The notes: generated from the sequence alone by a model not told the origin. A stretch of 64,000 bases of DNA from an uncultured Eubacteriales bacterium (GCA_934486825.1 CAKSQF010000003.1:59133-123132); one strand, 5' to 3'. Shown: positions 51,925 through 61,921, counted from the first letter of the stretch. Numbers and translations are program-made.

Positions 51925-53019
51925 ATGGCAGATCTTCAGGAATACAAATGCCCCTGCTGCGGCGGGGCGATAGCCTTTGACAGCCAGCTCCAGAAGATGA
52001 AGTGTCCCTATTGCGACACGGAATTCGAGATGGAGACTCTGAAAAGCTATGACAGCGAGCTTCAGGGAGACAAAACCGATGAAATGGATTGGGAGACCTC
52101 GGCGGGAAGCGAGTGGACGGAGGGCGAGACAGACGGACTGCGCTCCTATGTGTGCAAGTCCTGCGGCGGCGAGATAGTCGGCGATGCCAACACGGCAGCC
52201 ACCACCTGTCCCTTCTGCGACAATCCCGTGGTGATGATGGGTCAGTTCTCCGGCGCACTCAGACCGGATCTTGTTATTCCGTTCAGGCTGGACAAAAAGG
52301 CGGCAAAAGCCGGACTGATGAAGCATCTGACCGGCAAGCGGCTGCTTCCGAAGGTTTTCAGAGACCAGAATCACATCGACGAGATCAAGGGGGTTTATGT
52401 CCCGTTCTGGCTCTACGATACAGATGTTGATGCGCAGGTGCGCTACCGTGCAACAAGAGTGAATTCATGGAGCGACAGCGATTACAACTATACCGAGACC
52501 AGTTATTACATGGTACACAGGGGCGGAAGCGTAGGTTTTGAGCACGTCCCGGTTGACGGGTCATCCAAAATGGCGGACGATCTTATGGAATCGATAGAGC
52601 CTTATAACTTCGACGATGCGGTTGACTTTCAGACGGCATATCTTGCCGGTTTTCTGGCTGACAAATACGACGTTACGGCGGAGCAGAGCATCGACAGGGC
52701 GAACGAGCGTGTCAAACGCTCCACCGAGGAGACATTTGCCCAGACCGTCAATTGCTATACCACCGTGCGCACCGAAAACAGCAGTGTTCAGTTTCGCGGA
52801 GGCAAGGCAAAGTATGCGCTTTATCCCGTGTGGCTCCTCAACACTACCTGGAACGGAAACAAGTACACGTTCGCCATGAACGGGCAGACCGGGAAATTCG
52901 TCGGTGATCTGCCGATTGACAAATCGGCGGTGACCCGGTGGACACTGCTGCTTACGGCGATATACGGGCTTGCCTCATACGGCATCGTGTGGCTTCTGCG
53001 CCTGATAGGACTGGTCTGA
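51925..53019 (+). CDS. YdjG-like zinc-ribbon membrane protein
   Basis: A 364-residue protein. A TFIIB-like zinc ribbon (C9, C12, C27, C30), then a second ribbon (YVCKSCGG..TCPFCDN), then a large domain with PDLVIPFRLDKKAAK, GVYVPFWLYD and ALYPVWLLNT, and one membrane helix near the end (about 338-362). This pattern matches Bacillus YdjG and relatives. AGGAG lies before the ATG at 51925 (a TTG at 51922 is in frame). It is followed by the TPM protein, as YdjG and YdjH are in Bacillus. Confidence 0.85.
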   Translation: MADLQEYKCPCCGGAIAFDSQLQKMKCPYCDTEFEMETLKSYDSELQGDKTDEMDWETSAGSEWTEGETDGLRSYVCKSCGGEIVGDANTAATTCPFCDNPVVMMGQFSGALRPDLVIPFRLDKKAAKAGLMKHLTGKRLLPKVFRDQNHIDEIKGVYVPFWLYDTDVDAQVRYRATRVNSWSDSDYNYTETSYYMVHRGGSVGFEHVPVDGSSKMADDLMESIEPYNFDDAVDFQTAYLAGFLADKYDVTAEQSIDRANERVKRSTEETFAQTVNCYTTVRTENSSVQFRGGKAKYALYPVWLLNTTWNGNKYTFAMNGQTGKFVGDLPIDKSAVTRWTLLLTAIYGLASYGIVWLLRLIGLV

Positions 53020-53033
53020 GGAGGGCTGAGCGA

Positions 53034-53852
53034 ATGAAAAAGACAATACTGACGATTCTGGCTGTCATTGTTCTCTGTCTCGGGACTGCGTTTTCCGTCT
53101 TTGCGGAAGGCGAGGTTCAGGACTTCCGGAACAGCGGCGACAGAGTTATCGACAATGCGGGGCTTCTGACCGACAGTCAGAAATCCGAACTGAACCGGAA
53201 GATCGATGAGATCCGTGTCCGGCAGAAGCTGGATATCGTTGTCCTGACGACAGCAACTCTTGACGGCGCGAAGACATGGGAGTATGCCGACGATTACTTC
53301 GACTATAACTCGTACGGATACGGCATGAAAAGGGACGGTTTGCTCTTTCTCATCAGTATCGAGGAAAACGACTGGTACATATCCACCCACGGCTACGCGA
53401 TATACGCCTTTACCGATGACGGTATAAGCTATATCGGCAAAAAGCTGAAGCCCTACCTTTCCGGCGGGGATTTTGCCGGCGCGTTTGATGCCTTTGCGGA
53501 GCTTTGCGACGATTTTGTCTCTCAGGCAAGAAACGAAACGCCCTATAATTCGTTCAATCTTCCGAAGGAACCCATTTCGTGGATCTGGATACCCATTTCG
53601 CTTGTGATAGGACTGCTTCTGGCGACCTGCACGGTCAAAAAGATGAAAAACAAGCTGAAAACGGTGCGCTTTCAGTCTGCGGCGGGCAGCTACATGAAGA
53701 AGGAAAGTCTGAATATTACCGAAAAACGCGATCTGTTCCTGTACAGGACGGTTTCCCGCACCGCCAAGCCGAAAAGGGAAAGCTCCGGAGGAAGCAGCAC
53801 CCATACCTCCTCCTCGGGCTCCACTCACGGCGGCGGCGGCGGAAAATTCTGA
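53034..53852 (+). CDS. TPM-domain membrane protein (YdjH/YgcG-like)
   Basis: A 272-residue protein. Signal peptide (about 1-24), then the TPM domain (about 28-165, VIDNAGLLTDSQKSELNRKI; LDIVVLTTATLDG; RDGLLFLIS), one membrane helix (about 180-202), a basic stretch and a Ser/Gly tail ending HGGGGGKF. TPM proteins act at membranes, some with phosphatase-like or photosystem-repair roles. AGGAGG precedes the ATG. With the SPFH and YdjG-like genes it completes a YdjGHI-like set. Confidence 0.88.
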   Translation: MKKTILTILAVIVLCLGTAFSVFAEGEVQDFRNSGDRVIDNAGLLTDSQKSELNRKIDEIRVRQKLDIVVLTTATLDGAKTWEYADDYFDYNSYGYGMKRDGLLFLISIEENDWYISTHGYAIYAFTDDGISYIGKKLKPYLSGGDFAGAFDAFAELCDDFVSQARNETPYNSFNLPKEPISWIWIPISLVIGLLLATCTVKKMKNKLKTVRFQSAAGSYMKKESLNITEKRDLFLYRTVSRTAKPKRESSGGSSTHTSSSGSTHGGGGGKF

Positions 53853-53891
53853 TCGGTGTTTCCGAAAAAATAAAAAAGAAAAGAGGCAGAC

Positions 53892-54863
53892 ATGAAGAAA
53901 TTTACCGCGTTACTGATGATAACACTTCTTGCGGCGGCAATGTTTGTGCCGGTGTCGGCAGCCGAAAAGCCGGTCATTACGCTTCAGCCGCAGAACTGCG
54001 TTTATCCGGAGTTTGCTTCCGCCCTCTGGAGTGTCGGAGCAACGGGAGAAAATCTCTCGTATGACTGGTATATTGTTTACAACGGTACAGCCTACCGTAC
54101 CGCGGACGCGTTCGCGGAGAACCACCCGTGGCTCATCGGCGTTACCGGGTCGGGATACGGCTCAAACGAAGCCGGGGATACCTTCTTTATCGAAGGCATC
54201 GGAAGCGCACTTGACGGCGCGCTGATCTATTGCGTCGTGTCAAACGAAGCCGGGAGCGTGACCTCCGAGTCGGCGTATATCTCGGTCAACGGAAAGAAAG
54301 CTCCGCCTCATCTGAAGGTGCCCGCCTCGGTCACGGTGGAGCAGGAGACGGTCGTGAAGCTGCTCTGCGAGGCTGAGGCTGACGAAGGTGACAGCGTCAG
54401 CTCATACGCATGGTTTGAGACTCCCACGGGACAGCTCAAGGACATTGTTGCCATGGGATCTTCCGGCGGTCAGCCGGAGGAGGATCCGGTGCTTGTCTGT
54501 GACACGTCAACTCCCGGGACCAGGTATTATGTCTGCTATGTGATGACAAAGCTCGGCGGCATGGCATATTCAAGCGTGATTCCGGTAACCGTTACCGAAA
54601 AGACGGTTGTCACCCGGCCGACGACGTCGGGGGGCTCGGATGTGACCGACCCTCAGACGACATCAGTCCCTGACGGTACATCGGGACCGGCAGGCAGCGA
54701 AACATCTCCCGCAGGCTCCGGAGGACATACCGGAACCGACAGGGTGCCGGGAGAACAAGGCGGCAGCAGGAGAACGGTTATAATCGCGCTTGCAGCCGTC
54801 TGCGGAGTGCTTCTCGGAAGCTGCATTGCGTTAGCCGCGGCGGCATTCCGGAAGAAAAAATAA
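53892..54863 (+). CDS. Secreted Ig-like surface protein with C-terminal membrane anchor
   Basis: A 323-residue protein. Signal peptide (1-24), two Ig-like units (ITLQPQNCVYPEFASALWSV; VPASVTVEQETVVKLLCEA), then a Thr/Ser/Gly-rich stalk (about 235-290) and one helix near residues 296-318 ending RKKK. No LPxTG sorting motif is visible, so it is held by its own helix. The first unit has W-Y and C residues like sugar- or protein-binding Ig domains. It lies between the TPM protein and a very large anchored protein. Confidence 0.75.
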   Translation: MKKFTALLMITLLAAAMFVPVSAAEKPVITLQPQNCVYPEFASALWSVGATGENLSYDWYIVYNGTAYRTADAFAENHPWLIGVTGSGYGSNEAGDTFFIEGIGSALDGALIYCVVSNEAGSVTSESAYISVNGKKAPPHLKVPASVTVEQETVVKLLCEAEADEGDSVSSYAWFETPTGQLKDIVAMGSSGGQPEEDPVLVCDTSTPGTRYYVCYVMTKLGGMAYSSVIPVTVTEKTVVTRPTTSGGSDVTDPQTTSVPDGTSGPAGSETSPAGSGGHTGTDRVPGEQGGSRRTVIIALAAVCGVLLGSCIALAAAAFRKKK

Positions 54864-54887
54864 CCGGAGAAAAAGGAGGAAAATCGG

Positions 54888-57800
54888 ATGAAGAAAAGAA
54901 ATCTGATAATCGGAGGGGTGCTTCTGCTTTTACTGACGGTTGCCGCGGTGTTTTTTGCGGTAAACTCTCTGGCGGCGCCAAATTATCCGCGCGGAGTTGC
55001 CGATATTAAGAGCGGAGAGGTCAAAGTCGTTTTCGAAAACCTTCCGACGGAATACATAGAAGTAAAAGAGCTCTATTCGCTGCAGTACTATATGGAAAAG
55101 TACCCCAAGGCGAAAGAGATCATGGGCTATTACAAGGGGACGGTTTACTACTGGACAAAAGACGAGAAAAAGGTTCTTTACCTCGGCGGGCTTGAGGGAC
55201 AAAAGCTGACCCTGAGTATCGAGTCGGGTGATGTCAAAATGGGTGCGATATATGCGCCCGGAGTAGACCTGACCATTGATACCGGCTCGAAGAATACGCT
55301 GACGCTTACGCTCGGCTCGGGTTATAAGTACATAGGAGCGGCAGGAGCGGCGGTTGACCTTTCAAAACCCAACACGACCTCATCGGAAAGCGGAAACCTG
55401 ACCGTTACCGGATACGGCATTCTCCGTGTAGATACGACCGGATCCGGCAAGGACGGTGCAACCTACGGACTTTATGCCAAAACGATAACCATCGGCGAAT
55501 GGAGCAACATCGAAATGCGGATGGGGAACAAGAAGAAAGAGGTCTCCCATGTGATGCTGTCAAGCGACCTGACGATTGATACGATGGGTTATGTAGACAT
55601 CAAGGTCTTCAATACCAAAACCGTCGCGTATTCCTGGAGCGTCAACAGGGAAAGACTCCGCCTTCTGAACGCGAGGTATCTGCAGGTTCAGTTCGAAAGG
55701 CATGAGCTGTGGGGCGAATTCGGTACACACCCCACCAAGGAAGCACGGTTACTGTGGACGGAGCTGAACGTATACGGCAAGATTCATAAGGCATGGCTCG
55801 TGGATACGTTTTATTCGGCACGAAGCTCCAAAGACAGTCCGTATACGATCAGGATGTCGCGAAGCGGCTCCATGCCGAACAGAAAAGATATGGACATCAA
55901 GATAAACGGTGCCGAGATAAGCAGCGACGGAATGGTTCCGCTCTATGCCGGCAAGCCGTATTCCTTCAGCGTCAGTGTCCCGCTTCCCGAATGGTTCCTC
56001 CAGCTTGAAAAAGAGGAACGGGTCAAGCAGAATTTCATGCTGTACGTATACGACGGAACCAAGCTGCTATACGAATCCAGAGGCAACAATACCTTCAAGG
56101 TGCCGAAGACGGGGACATACACGCTCTTTGTCGAGTGGTACTACAGGAACCCCGGAACCCTGATCTGTTGGGACGAACTCAGCTGCATAACCAAGACGCT
56201 GACAACGGTTGCGCTTGAGGAGGGCGTTCTGCTCAAAGGACCGGTCGAGTATTCCAAGGCCGACGCGGTCTACGGCGGCACCATCACGGCTACACTGCCG
56301 AACGTTACCGACCTGAGCGGAGTTGTGTATCAGTGGAAGTATAACGATCCTGAAACCGGCGTCGGCAAGGATATCAAGGGCGAAAACGGTCCGACGATCA
56401 AGCTGAACAAGGCTGAATACGTCAATAAGTACGTGTACCTGTCGGTTTACGGCAAGGACGGCACCAAGTACTACGGAGCTATTCACGGAAAGTCGCTCAA
56501 AGTCAAAAAGGGCTACAATCCCGGAACACCCGCACCGCTTGATGTTGTTGCGACAAAGTCAAAAGACTATTACGACGGATACAGGATCACAAACTTCGAC
56601 AACACGAAGTACGATTACGTTGTAAGCAAAACCAATTACACTGACCTCAGCAAGATCGACTGGAGTAAGAAGCTGACCTCGGCGACGGGAAAAGGGTACT
56701 ATACCGGCGACAGGCTGTACTTCTACTACCGTCTTGCCGAAACCGATGTGAAGAAACCGGGCTTCATTATCCATTCCCGGGAGCTTCTGATTGACGAAAT
56801 AGTGCGGCTGGGAAGCATCACCCTTGACGGGGTTGAAAACGGCACGGTGTTTGTAAAACCCGGTCAGACAATTAATCTCAGGGTGAAGCTGAACCCTGCC
56901 ACGGCAAACCAATTCACTTATTTTGAAGTCAAGACGTACGACACTCAGGTTTTCGAGATCGTTTCTCCGAAGAACAAGGTGACGGATCTCAACGGCTTTA
57001 CCACCATAACCATCAAGGGAAAGAAGGTGGGCTACGGGTCGTTCTCACTGTACTATCCCGGACCTTCAGGTCCTGAGCAGAACACCTACGGCGGTGCGCG
57101 GGTTGTTGTATATACGCCCACGGATATGGGACCGAACTCTCCCATTCTGAGCTATAAACCGGATTTTGACGATGTTACTCTTGAAGAGGGCGAGGCATAT
57201 ACCCTTCCGACCGACCTTCCGTCGATCCTTCCGCGCGATGTCCAGGGATATTCGCTGGTATGGGGAGTCGGAAAGAAGGTCAAGGATAACCTCGGCTACA
57301 CCACGTATATTTACGATTTTGAGAACGAGTACGCCAAGATAGAGGGCGGAAAGGTTATCGCGAAGAAGAAGACCACTGACCCTGTCGCGGTGGTGCTCTG
57401 TATTCTCAAGCCCGGTGAGAAACCCTCTGCCGCCTACCGTGCTCAGTTCATGCTGACCGTCAGGGAGACCCCCGTCGTAAAGCCGACCGGCGTTACCGTC
57501 AGCACAAAGTCGCTCTCGATGCACGTCGGAGGCGTCTGGAAGCTGAGTGCGGCAATAGCGCCCGTTGACGCTGTCGGTACCTTCACCATAAAGTACAGCA
57601 GCAGCAATCCCAAGGTCGTGAAGGTCGATGAAAACACAGGCTTCATTACCGCCGTCGGAAAGGGCAGTGCGACGATAACCGCCAAAGCCAACAACGACAG
57701 CTCGCTTGTCGGCACCTGTACGGTGACTGTCAACGACCACAGCTTCGGAAAGTGGACGCCTTCAAATATGGGTTCGCTGGACCATCAGCGCGTCTGCTCC

Positions 57801-58724
57801 TGCGGTATGCTTGAAACAGAGGCACACACCTACGGCGCATGGACGAACGACGATTCAAAGGGCAAGCACGTTCATAAATGCACGGTCTGCGGGAACAGTG
57901 AGTATGCGGAGCACATCGAAAGCCCGTGGATAATCGATGTCGAGGCGGGTGTCGGAGTTGAGGGCAGGAAGCACACCGAGTGCTATGACTGCGGCAAGGT
58001 AATGAAAACCGACGTCGAGCCCGCAATTACCGACTACGAGATAAGCGTTGCCGGAGGCAAGGCTGTCGATTCCGCCGGAAATACGCTTGCAAGAGCCGCT
58101 GCCGGCGAGAGCATAACGGTGACAGCCGATCCCGCTCCCGAAGGCAAGGTCTTCGCCGGATGGGCTGCGGAGGGGATCACTCTTGAGGATGCGTCGGCGG
58201 CAACCGTCACCTTCACAATGCCGGAGGGCGCGGTGAAGCTTTCGGCGGAGTACAGGGATGCCGAAGGACCTCACAACCACGAAGCCGATACCGACAAATG
58301 GTATTTCGATGAGAATTATCACTGGAACGCCTGCCGCGACAAGAGCTGCTCCGAGTATCTGAACAGGGAAGAGCACAGCTTTGTCTGGAAGACAGACAAA
58401 CCCGCAACGGACACCGAGGACGGTATCAGTCACGAGGAGTGCACCGTCTGCGGAAAGAAGCGGAGCGAAAACACCGTTATCAAAAAGAGTGAAGAGGATA
58501 CCTCGGGCGGTAATGAACCGAAGGATCCCGCCGAAACCGGGAAGCCCGGCGGAAATACCGGCACGGAGAACAGGGAATGGATTCTTCCGGCGGCGGTTGC
58601 GGCAGCTTCGGTAGTTGTCGGAGCCGGACTGACCGCACTGATCATTGTGCTGGTAAAAAAGAAAAAGAAAAAGACCGACGGCAGCACTCCCGGTAATCCC
58701 GGAAGCACCGGCGGTGCCGAATAA
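54888..58724 (+). CDS. Large anchored surface protein with Ig-like and Cys/His repeats
   Basis: A 1278-residue protein. N-terminal signal/anchor helix (about 5-30), then a region with IDTGSKNTLTLTLGSG of beta-helix type (about 100-250), Ig-like units (about 460-560; 639-741) and a BIG2 domain (about 862-949). Then come repeated H..C-x-C-G / C-x2-C-G units (HSFGKW, VCSCGM, CTVCGN, CYDCGK) to about residue 1050 and again near 1140-1195. The C-terminus has a stalk, one helix (about 1230-1255) and KKKKKK. No LPxTG. Probable adhesin or sensor on the cell surface. Confidence 0.75.
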   Translation: MKKRNLIIGGVLLLLLTVAAVFFAVNSLAAPNYPRGVADIKSGEVKVVFENLPTEYIEVKELYSLQYYMEKYPKAKEIMGYYKGTVYYWTKDEKKVLYLGGLEGQKLTLSIESGDVKMGAIYAPGVDLTIDTGSKNTLTLTLGSGYKYIGAAGAAVDLSKPNTTSSESGNLTVTGYGILRVDTTGSGKDGATYGLYAKTITIGEWSNIEMRMGNKKKEVSHVMLSSDLTIDTMGYVDIKVFNTKTVAYSWSVNRERLRLLNARYLQVQFERHELWGEFGTHPTKEARLLWTELNVYGKIHKAWLVDTFYSARSSKDSPYTIRMSRSGSMPNRKDMDIKINGAEISSDGMVPLYAGKPYSFSVSVPLPEWFLQLEKEERVKQNFMLYVYDGTKLLYESRGNNTFKVPKTGTYTLFVEWYYRNPGTLICWDELSCITKTLTTVALEEGVLLKGPVEYSKADAVYGGTITATLPNVTDLSGVVYQWKYNDPETGVGKDIKGENGPTIKLNKAEYVNKYVYLSVYGKDGTKYYGAIHGKSLKVKKGYNPGTPAPLDVVATKSKDYYDGYRITNFDNTKYDYVVSKTNYTDLSKIDWSKKLTSATGKGYYTGDRLYFYYRLAETDVKKPGFIIHSRELLIDEIVRLGSITLDGVENGTVFVKPGQTINLRVKLNPATANQFTYFEVKTYDTQVFEIVSPKNKVTDLNGFTTITIKGKKVGYGSFSLYYPGPSGPEQNTYGGARVVVYTPTDMGPNSPILSYKPDFDDVTLEEGEAYTLPTDLPSILPRDVQGYSLVWGVGKKVKDNLGYTTYIYDFENEYAKIEGGKVIAKKKTTDPVAVVLCILKPGEKPSAAYRAQFMLTVRETPVVKPTGVTVSTKSLSMHVGGVWKLSAAIAPVDAVGTFTIKYSSSNPKVVKVDENTGFITAVGKGSATITAKANNDSSLVGTCTVTVNDHSFGKWTPSNMGSLDHQRVCSCGMLETEAHTYGAWTNDDSKGKHVHKCTVCGNSEYAEHIESPWIIDVEAGVGVEGRKHTECYDCGKVMKTDVEPAITDYEISVAGGKAVDSAGNTLARAAAGESITVTADPAPEGKVFAGWAAEGITLEDASAATVTFTMPEGAVKLSAEYRDAEGPHNHEADTDKWYFDENYHWNACRDKSCSEYLNREEHSFVWKTDKPATDTEDGISHEECTVCGKKRSENTVIKKSEEDTSGGNEPKDPAETGKPGGNTGTENREWILPAAVAAASVVVGAGLTALIIVLVKKKKKKTDGSTPGNPGSTGGAE

Positions 58725-58805
58725 GTAAACAGGCGGTACCGCACCGTCAGGATAAGACCCGCGGTGCGGCACCGACCGGAATATATTATTGGAGGACAAC
58801 AGAAA

Positions 58806-59375
58806 ATGAGTATCTTTGACAAACTGAAAAGCTCTGCAAAACAGGCGGTGAACACCGCGGCAAAGTCGGTCGGAAACAAGAAGGAGACATTTACCTTCAG
58901 GGCGCTTCCGGAAAGCCTTGAGGAGCTTCAGGCGCTTCCCGAAGCAAGCCTTGACACTCCCTTCAAAACGGCGGCTCTTACGGTTCTTGCGCTCTGCGCT
59001 TATGCAGCCGACAAGAACATCGGAACCGAAATGCTGAACTGGCTGCGCGGTCCCCGTCCGCTGAACGGACAGGAGATCTCCTTCATCAACGACCGTTTCC
59101 GTGACGGCAAGACCTACCTGCCCTTCACCTACTTTGTCGGTTCGACTCCGGACAACAATTATACGCCTGCAGAGCCGTACACGATCACGGTCGAAAGCAA
59201 TCATGTATCCGGCGAGGAGCAGGGCTACATGAAGCTGTTTATCCCCTGCGGCGGCGCGGACGATCCCCGTCCCATCAAGCTGCGTCAGCGTGCGTCCGAC
59301 GGCAAGTGGTTCCTGTGGGAGCAGTACCTGCTGACAGGCGTCCGTACCCCCAAGTCCGCCGACCCGTGGGCATGA
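58806..59375 (+). CDS. Conserved hypothetical protein (possibly DUF6935)
   Basis: A 189-residue soluble protein beginning MSIFDKLKSSAKQAVNTA, an amphipathic helix. The core, FTFRALPESLEELQALPEASLDTPFKTAALTVLALCAY broken by variable parts, then WLRGPRPLNGQE and FTYFVGSTPDNNY, matches my memory of a DUF often encoded with SPFH/zinc-ribbon genes in Clostridia. The family number is unverified. GGAGG lies before the ATG. Confidence 0.6.
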   Translation: MSIFDKLKSSAKQAVNTAAKSVGNKKETFTFRALPESLEELQALPEASLDTPFKTAALTVLALCAYAADKNIGTEMLNWLRGPRPLNGQEISFINDRFRDGKTYLPFTYFVGSTPDNNYTPAEPYTITVESNHVSGEEQGYMKLFIPCGGADDPRPIKLRQRASDGKWFLWEQYLLTGVRTPKSADPWA

Positions 59376-59397
59376 TTAAATTTAAAGGAGATAACAT

Positions 59398-59805
59398 ATG
59401 GATATTCGCGGAATCTGGAAAGTAAAAGAAGCCCATATACCTACACCTGAAGGGGTCAGAATCTTTACTCCCGACGCCCCTCCCACGGAGGACAGGTTTG
59501 ACGGTTTTACCGAGATGATGCAGTACCTGACCGAGTTTGCCGACGGCGGCGTTCTCAACACGCTTATGCGCATTCCCGAAGAAATGAAGGAAGAAGCGGC
59601 AAAGCACGGTGTCGAGGTGCGTGATGACGGCTATGCCGTGATCGATGCGACCGAATGGAAGGAAGAGAACGGCAAGTACTTCTACGATACCAAGATTGAG
59701 GGAGAGGTTCTTGGCGAAAAGTGCAATCCCTTTGCAGAGATCCCGGTAAGGGACGACGGCTGTCTTGAGTTCAGTTACGGAATGCTTGTTCTTGAACGGG
59801 TCTGA
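59398..59805 (+). CDS. Hypothetical protein, lipocalin-like size
   Basis: A 135-residue soluble protein with ribosome site AAAGGAG. MDIRGIWKVKEAHI and the last strand CLEFSYGMLVLERV are like small beta-barrel proteins, but no family is recognised. It lies 22 bases after the previous gene and is probably cotranscribed. Confidence 0.55.
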   Translation: MDIRGIWKVKEAHIPTPEGVRIFTPDAPPTEDRFDGFTEMMQYLTEFADGGVLNTLMRIPEEMKEEAAKHGVEVRDDGYAVIDATEWKEENGKYFYDTKIEGEVLGEKCNPFAEIPVRDDGCLEFSYGMLVLERV

Positions 59806-59925
59806 TCCGGACTGATTTTGTCCGGCGGTGTCTGCCGCGATGTGGGAAAGCGTGTTTTCTGACGCGCCGATGCCGTATCGCGGCGATTTCGCCGGGAGAC
59901 AGAACATTTGACGGAGGAAAATACA

Positions 59926-60264
59926 GTGAATACAGATAATCCGTACAATCTTGATATGGAATCGACGGAGCCGCAGGCCATGTGCAGCGGGCGTGCAGGC
60001 GAGGAGGTTCTGAAGGAGACGTTCAGGGATTATTTCGGCGGACTGAACTATTTCTTTGCCGCGGAGCAGGCAGAGCTTACCTATGCGGATGTTGTTGCAC
60101 ATATCGGTGTTGACCCGTCGGAATATCGTTACGACGCTGACCGCAATGCTCAGATCTATTCGTGGTATTCCGCCGAAAGCAAAGCAAGAGTCATGCACGT
60201 CTGGTTCAGGGACGGAAAGCTCTATGCCTGCGGTGTCTATAACCTCGGGTTTCCGAAAATGTAA
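59926..60264 (+). CDS. Hypothetical small protein
   Basis: A 112-residue protein starting with GTG after GGAGG (the frame opens with TTG at 59908). It is acidic, with a helical middle (GEEVLKETFRDYFGG) and strands ARVMHVWFRDGKLYACGVYN at the end. No family recognised. About 120 bases before it hold no gene. Confidence 0.55.
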   Translation: MNTDNPYNLDMESTEPQAMCSGRAGEEVLKETFRDYFGGLNYFFAAEQAELTYADVVAHIGVDPSEYRYDADRNAQIYSWYSAESKARVMHVWFRDGKLYACGVYNLGFPKM

Positions 60265-60417
60265 TTGCTGTTCGTCTGAGGCTTGCGTTTGCAGGCCTCT
60301 TTCCGAAAGGTACCGGGCGATGTCCGGCGCTTTCCGGAAGGAGAATGATGAAGGTCATTCAGGCTTATGCCGCGGTGCCGGGGGTCTCGCACCGGCTGAC
60401 TCAAAGGAGGTATTTCT

Positions 60418-61692
60418 ATGGATTTCAGCAGCTTTAAGCTGACAGAATGCGGCACATCGGCTCAGACCCGTGTTGCGGAGGGACGCCGGACGGAAAACGG
60501 AGTTCATGTAGAATATTATATCAGCACTCAGATATGGGATAACGGAAGCCGCGATTATCATGAGTTCCGCCGGATTGTCCGCGCGTTTGACGGAGACGAT
60601 ATCCTTTACCGGAGGCTGTGCGGGCTGTTTGACAACTGCGGGGTAGGCGGTTGGGCGGACTTTCAAGGGAAGAATCCCCCGTATGTTCTTGACGGAGAGT
60701 CGATGAGCTTCTGTCTGGTTCTTCCGGACGGAACGGAAATCAAAGCCGGCGGCACAAACAACTTTCCCAAAAACTACGGCAGGCTTTCCGAGGAGCTTCA
60801 AGGGATGATAACGACCGAAAAAATAAGCAGCACGGTTTTTTCGGATGGGACATATCAGATCACGCTTCCCGAAAGCTGGGTGGGCAAGGTCAGCGCGGAA
60901 TTCTCGGACGGTATGGTGACGTTTTCTTTTAACAGGGACGGCGGAGGCAAGCAGATATTCTTTATCATCGACAACGACAGCAACGGTTATTCGTCGCCAT
61001 CCTATAAGGGTAGGACGGAGGTCGGGCGGCTTATATCCGGCGGAGATGTCAGGTATGTCACGATGCGCGACCATTATCCGATAACCTCCCCTGCGGCAGT
61101 TGTTCCCGAGGCACTTCTTGAGCTCCGTAATAATTATAAAAATGACAGGCTTGCCATAATCGAAAGTCTCCGCGGAGTAAACGGGTATGAGTTTTTTCCG
61201 GAGGACGGGGCGATCCTGTACTACGAAAACGCAATGGATCTGGCTGATAAGGCGAGAAGTCTCTGGCTGAGCCTGAATTTTGCCGGCGAGTATCCGAGCA
61301 GTGGTAAGCCCGTAAGGTTCAGGCGGCGGAATTATGTGCCGATGTTTCCTCCGTATGATTATACAGACACCGTCGGGAAGGTGCGCAAAAAATTCCTTAA
61401 GGTTTTTTCGGAGGAATTTACCGACAAAACGCTGAACCGCGCTATTGCCGACAGGGAACTGATTGAACGCAAGGGCAATGTCTATGTGCTTTGCAAAAAA
61501 CGCAGGGGAGAGACCTCTTACAACAGCAGTGTGGACAGCGTCCGGGATGAGGGCGGCGGGAAATTTACCGTCGTGATTGCCGTAAGAATGCCTCCGGACG
61601 GAAAAAAGCACTTTGTCGATCTGCCGGCAGAGAAAAATGCCGCAGGAGAGTTTGTGTTTACGGATTATCCCTACTGGGAAAAAAGCGAATGA
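60418..61692 (+). CDS. Hypothetical protein, 424 residues
   Basis: A soluble protein with an excellent ribosome site (AAAGGAGG). No domain is recognised. The first half is beta-rich (GTYQITLPESWVGKVSAEFSD, then VTFSFNRDGG); the second is mixed, ending with a domain containing KVRKKFLKVFSEEFTDK. It is the last gene of the same-strand island. The 229-base gap 61693-61921 after it holds the next promoter and no clear terminator. Confidence 0.55.
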   Translation: MDFSSFKLTECGTSAQTRVAEGRRTENGVHVEYYISTQIWDNGSRDYHEFRRIVRAFDGDDILYRRLCGLFDNCGVGGWADFQGKNPPYVLDGESMSFCLVLPDGTEIKAGGTNNFPKNYGRLSEELQGMITTEKISSTVFSDGTYQITLPESWVGKVSAEFSDGMVTFSFNRDGGGKQIFFIIDNDSNGYSSPSYKGRTEVGRLISGGDVRYVTMRDHYPITSPAAVVPEALLELRNNYKNDRLAIIESLRGVNGYEFFPEDGAILYYENAMDLADKARSLWLSLNFAGEYPSSGKPVRFRRRNYVPMFPPYDYTDTVGKVRKKFLKVFSEEFTDKTLNRAIADRELIERKGNVYVLCKKRRGETSYNSSVDSVRDEGGGKFTVVIAVRMPPDGKKHFVDLPAEKNAAGEFVFTDYPYWEKSE

Positions 61693-61853
61693 CACTCCCC
61701 GTCCGGGATGAGGGTTCGGAGGCCGGAGATCCGGAGAACGAACCGGTATACATCCGCCGGACGGGTCGTTGCGTATGTTTCACTACGATTATACCATTAT
61801 AGCCCAACTTTTTCAACAGCAGACACGCGCGATTTTATCCTTTCGCGCACTTG

Positions 61854-61882
61854 TTGCCTTTTGCCACGCCGTGTGATAAAAT
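61854..61882 (+). promoter_or_regulatory. Promoter of the transglutaminase-like gene
   Basis: TTGCCT (61854-61859), 17 bases, TAAAAT (61877-61882), with TGA directly before the -10 (extended -10). Confidence 0.7.
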
Positions 61883-61921
61883 ACAGGTGCAACGATAATA
61901 CGAGAGGAGTTTTACCGACAG

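Noticed and set aside
57855..59204. Long minus-strand frame opposite the large surface protein
   Set aside because: Antisense shadow, no ribosome site, no recognisable domain; the plus-strand genes have clear signals.
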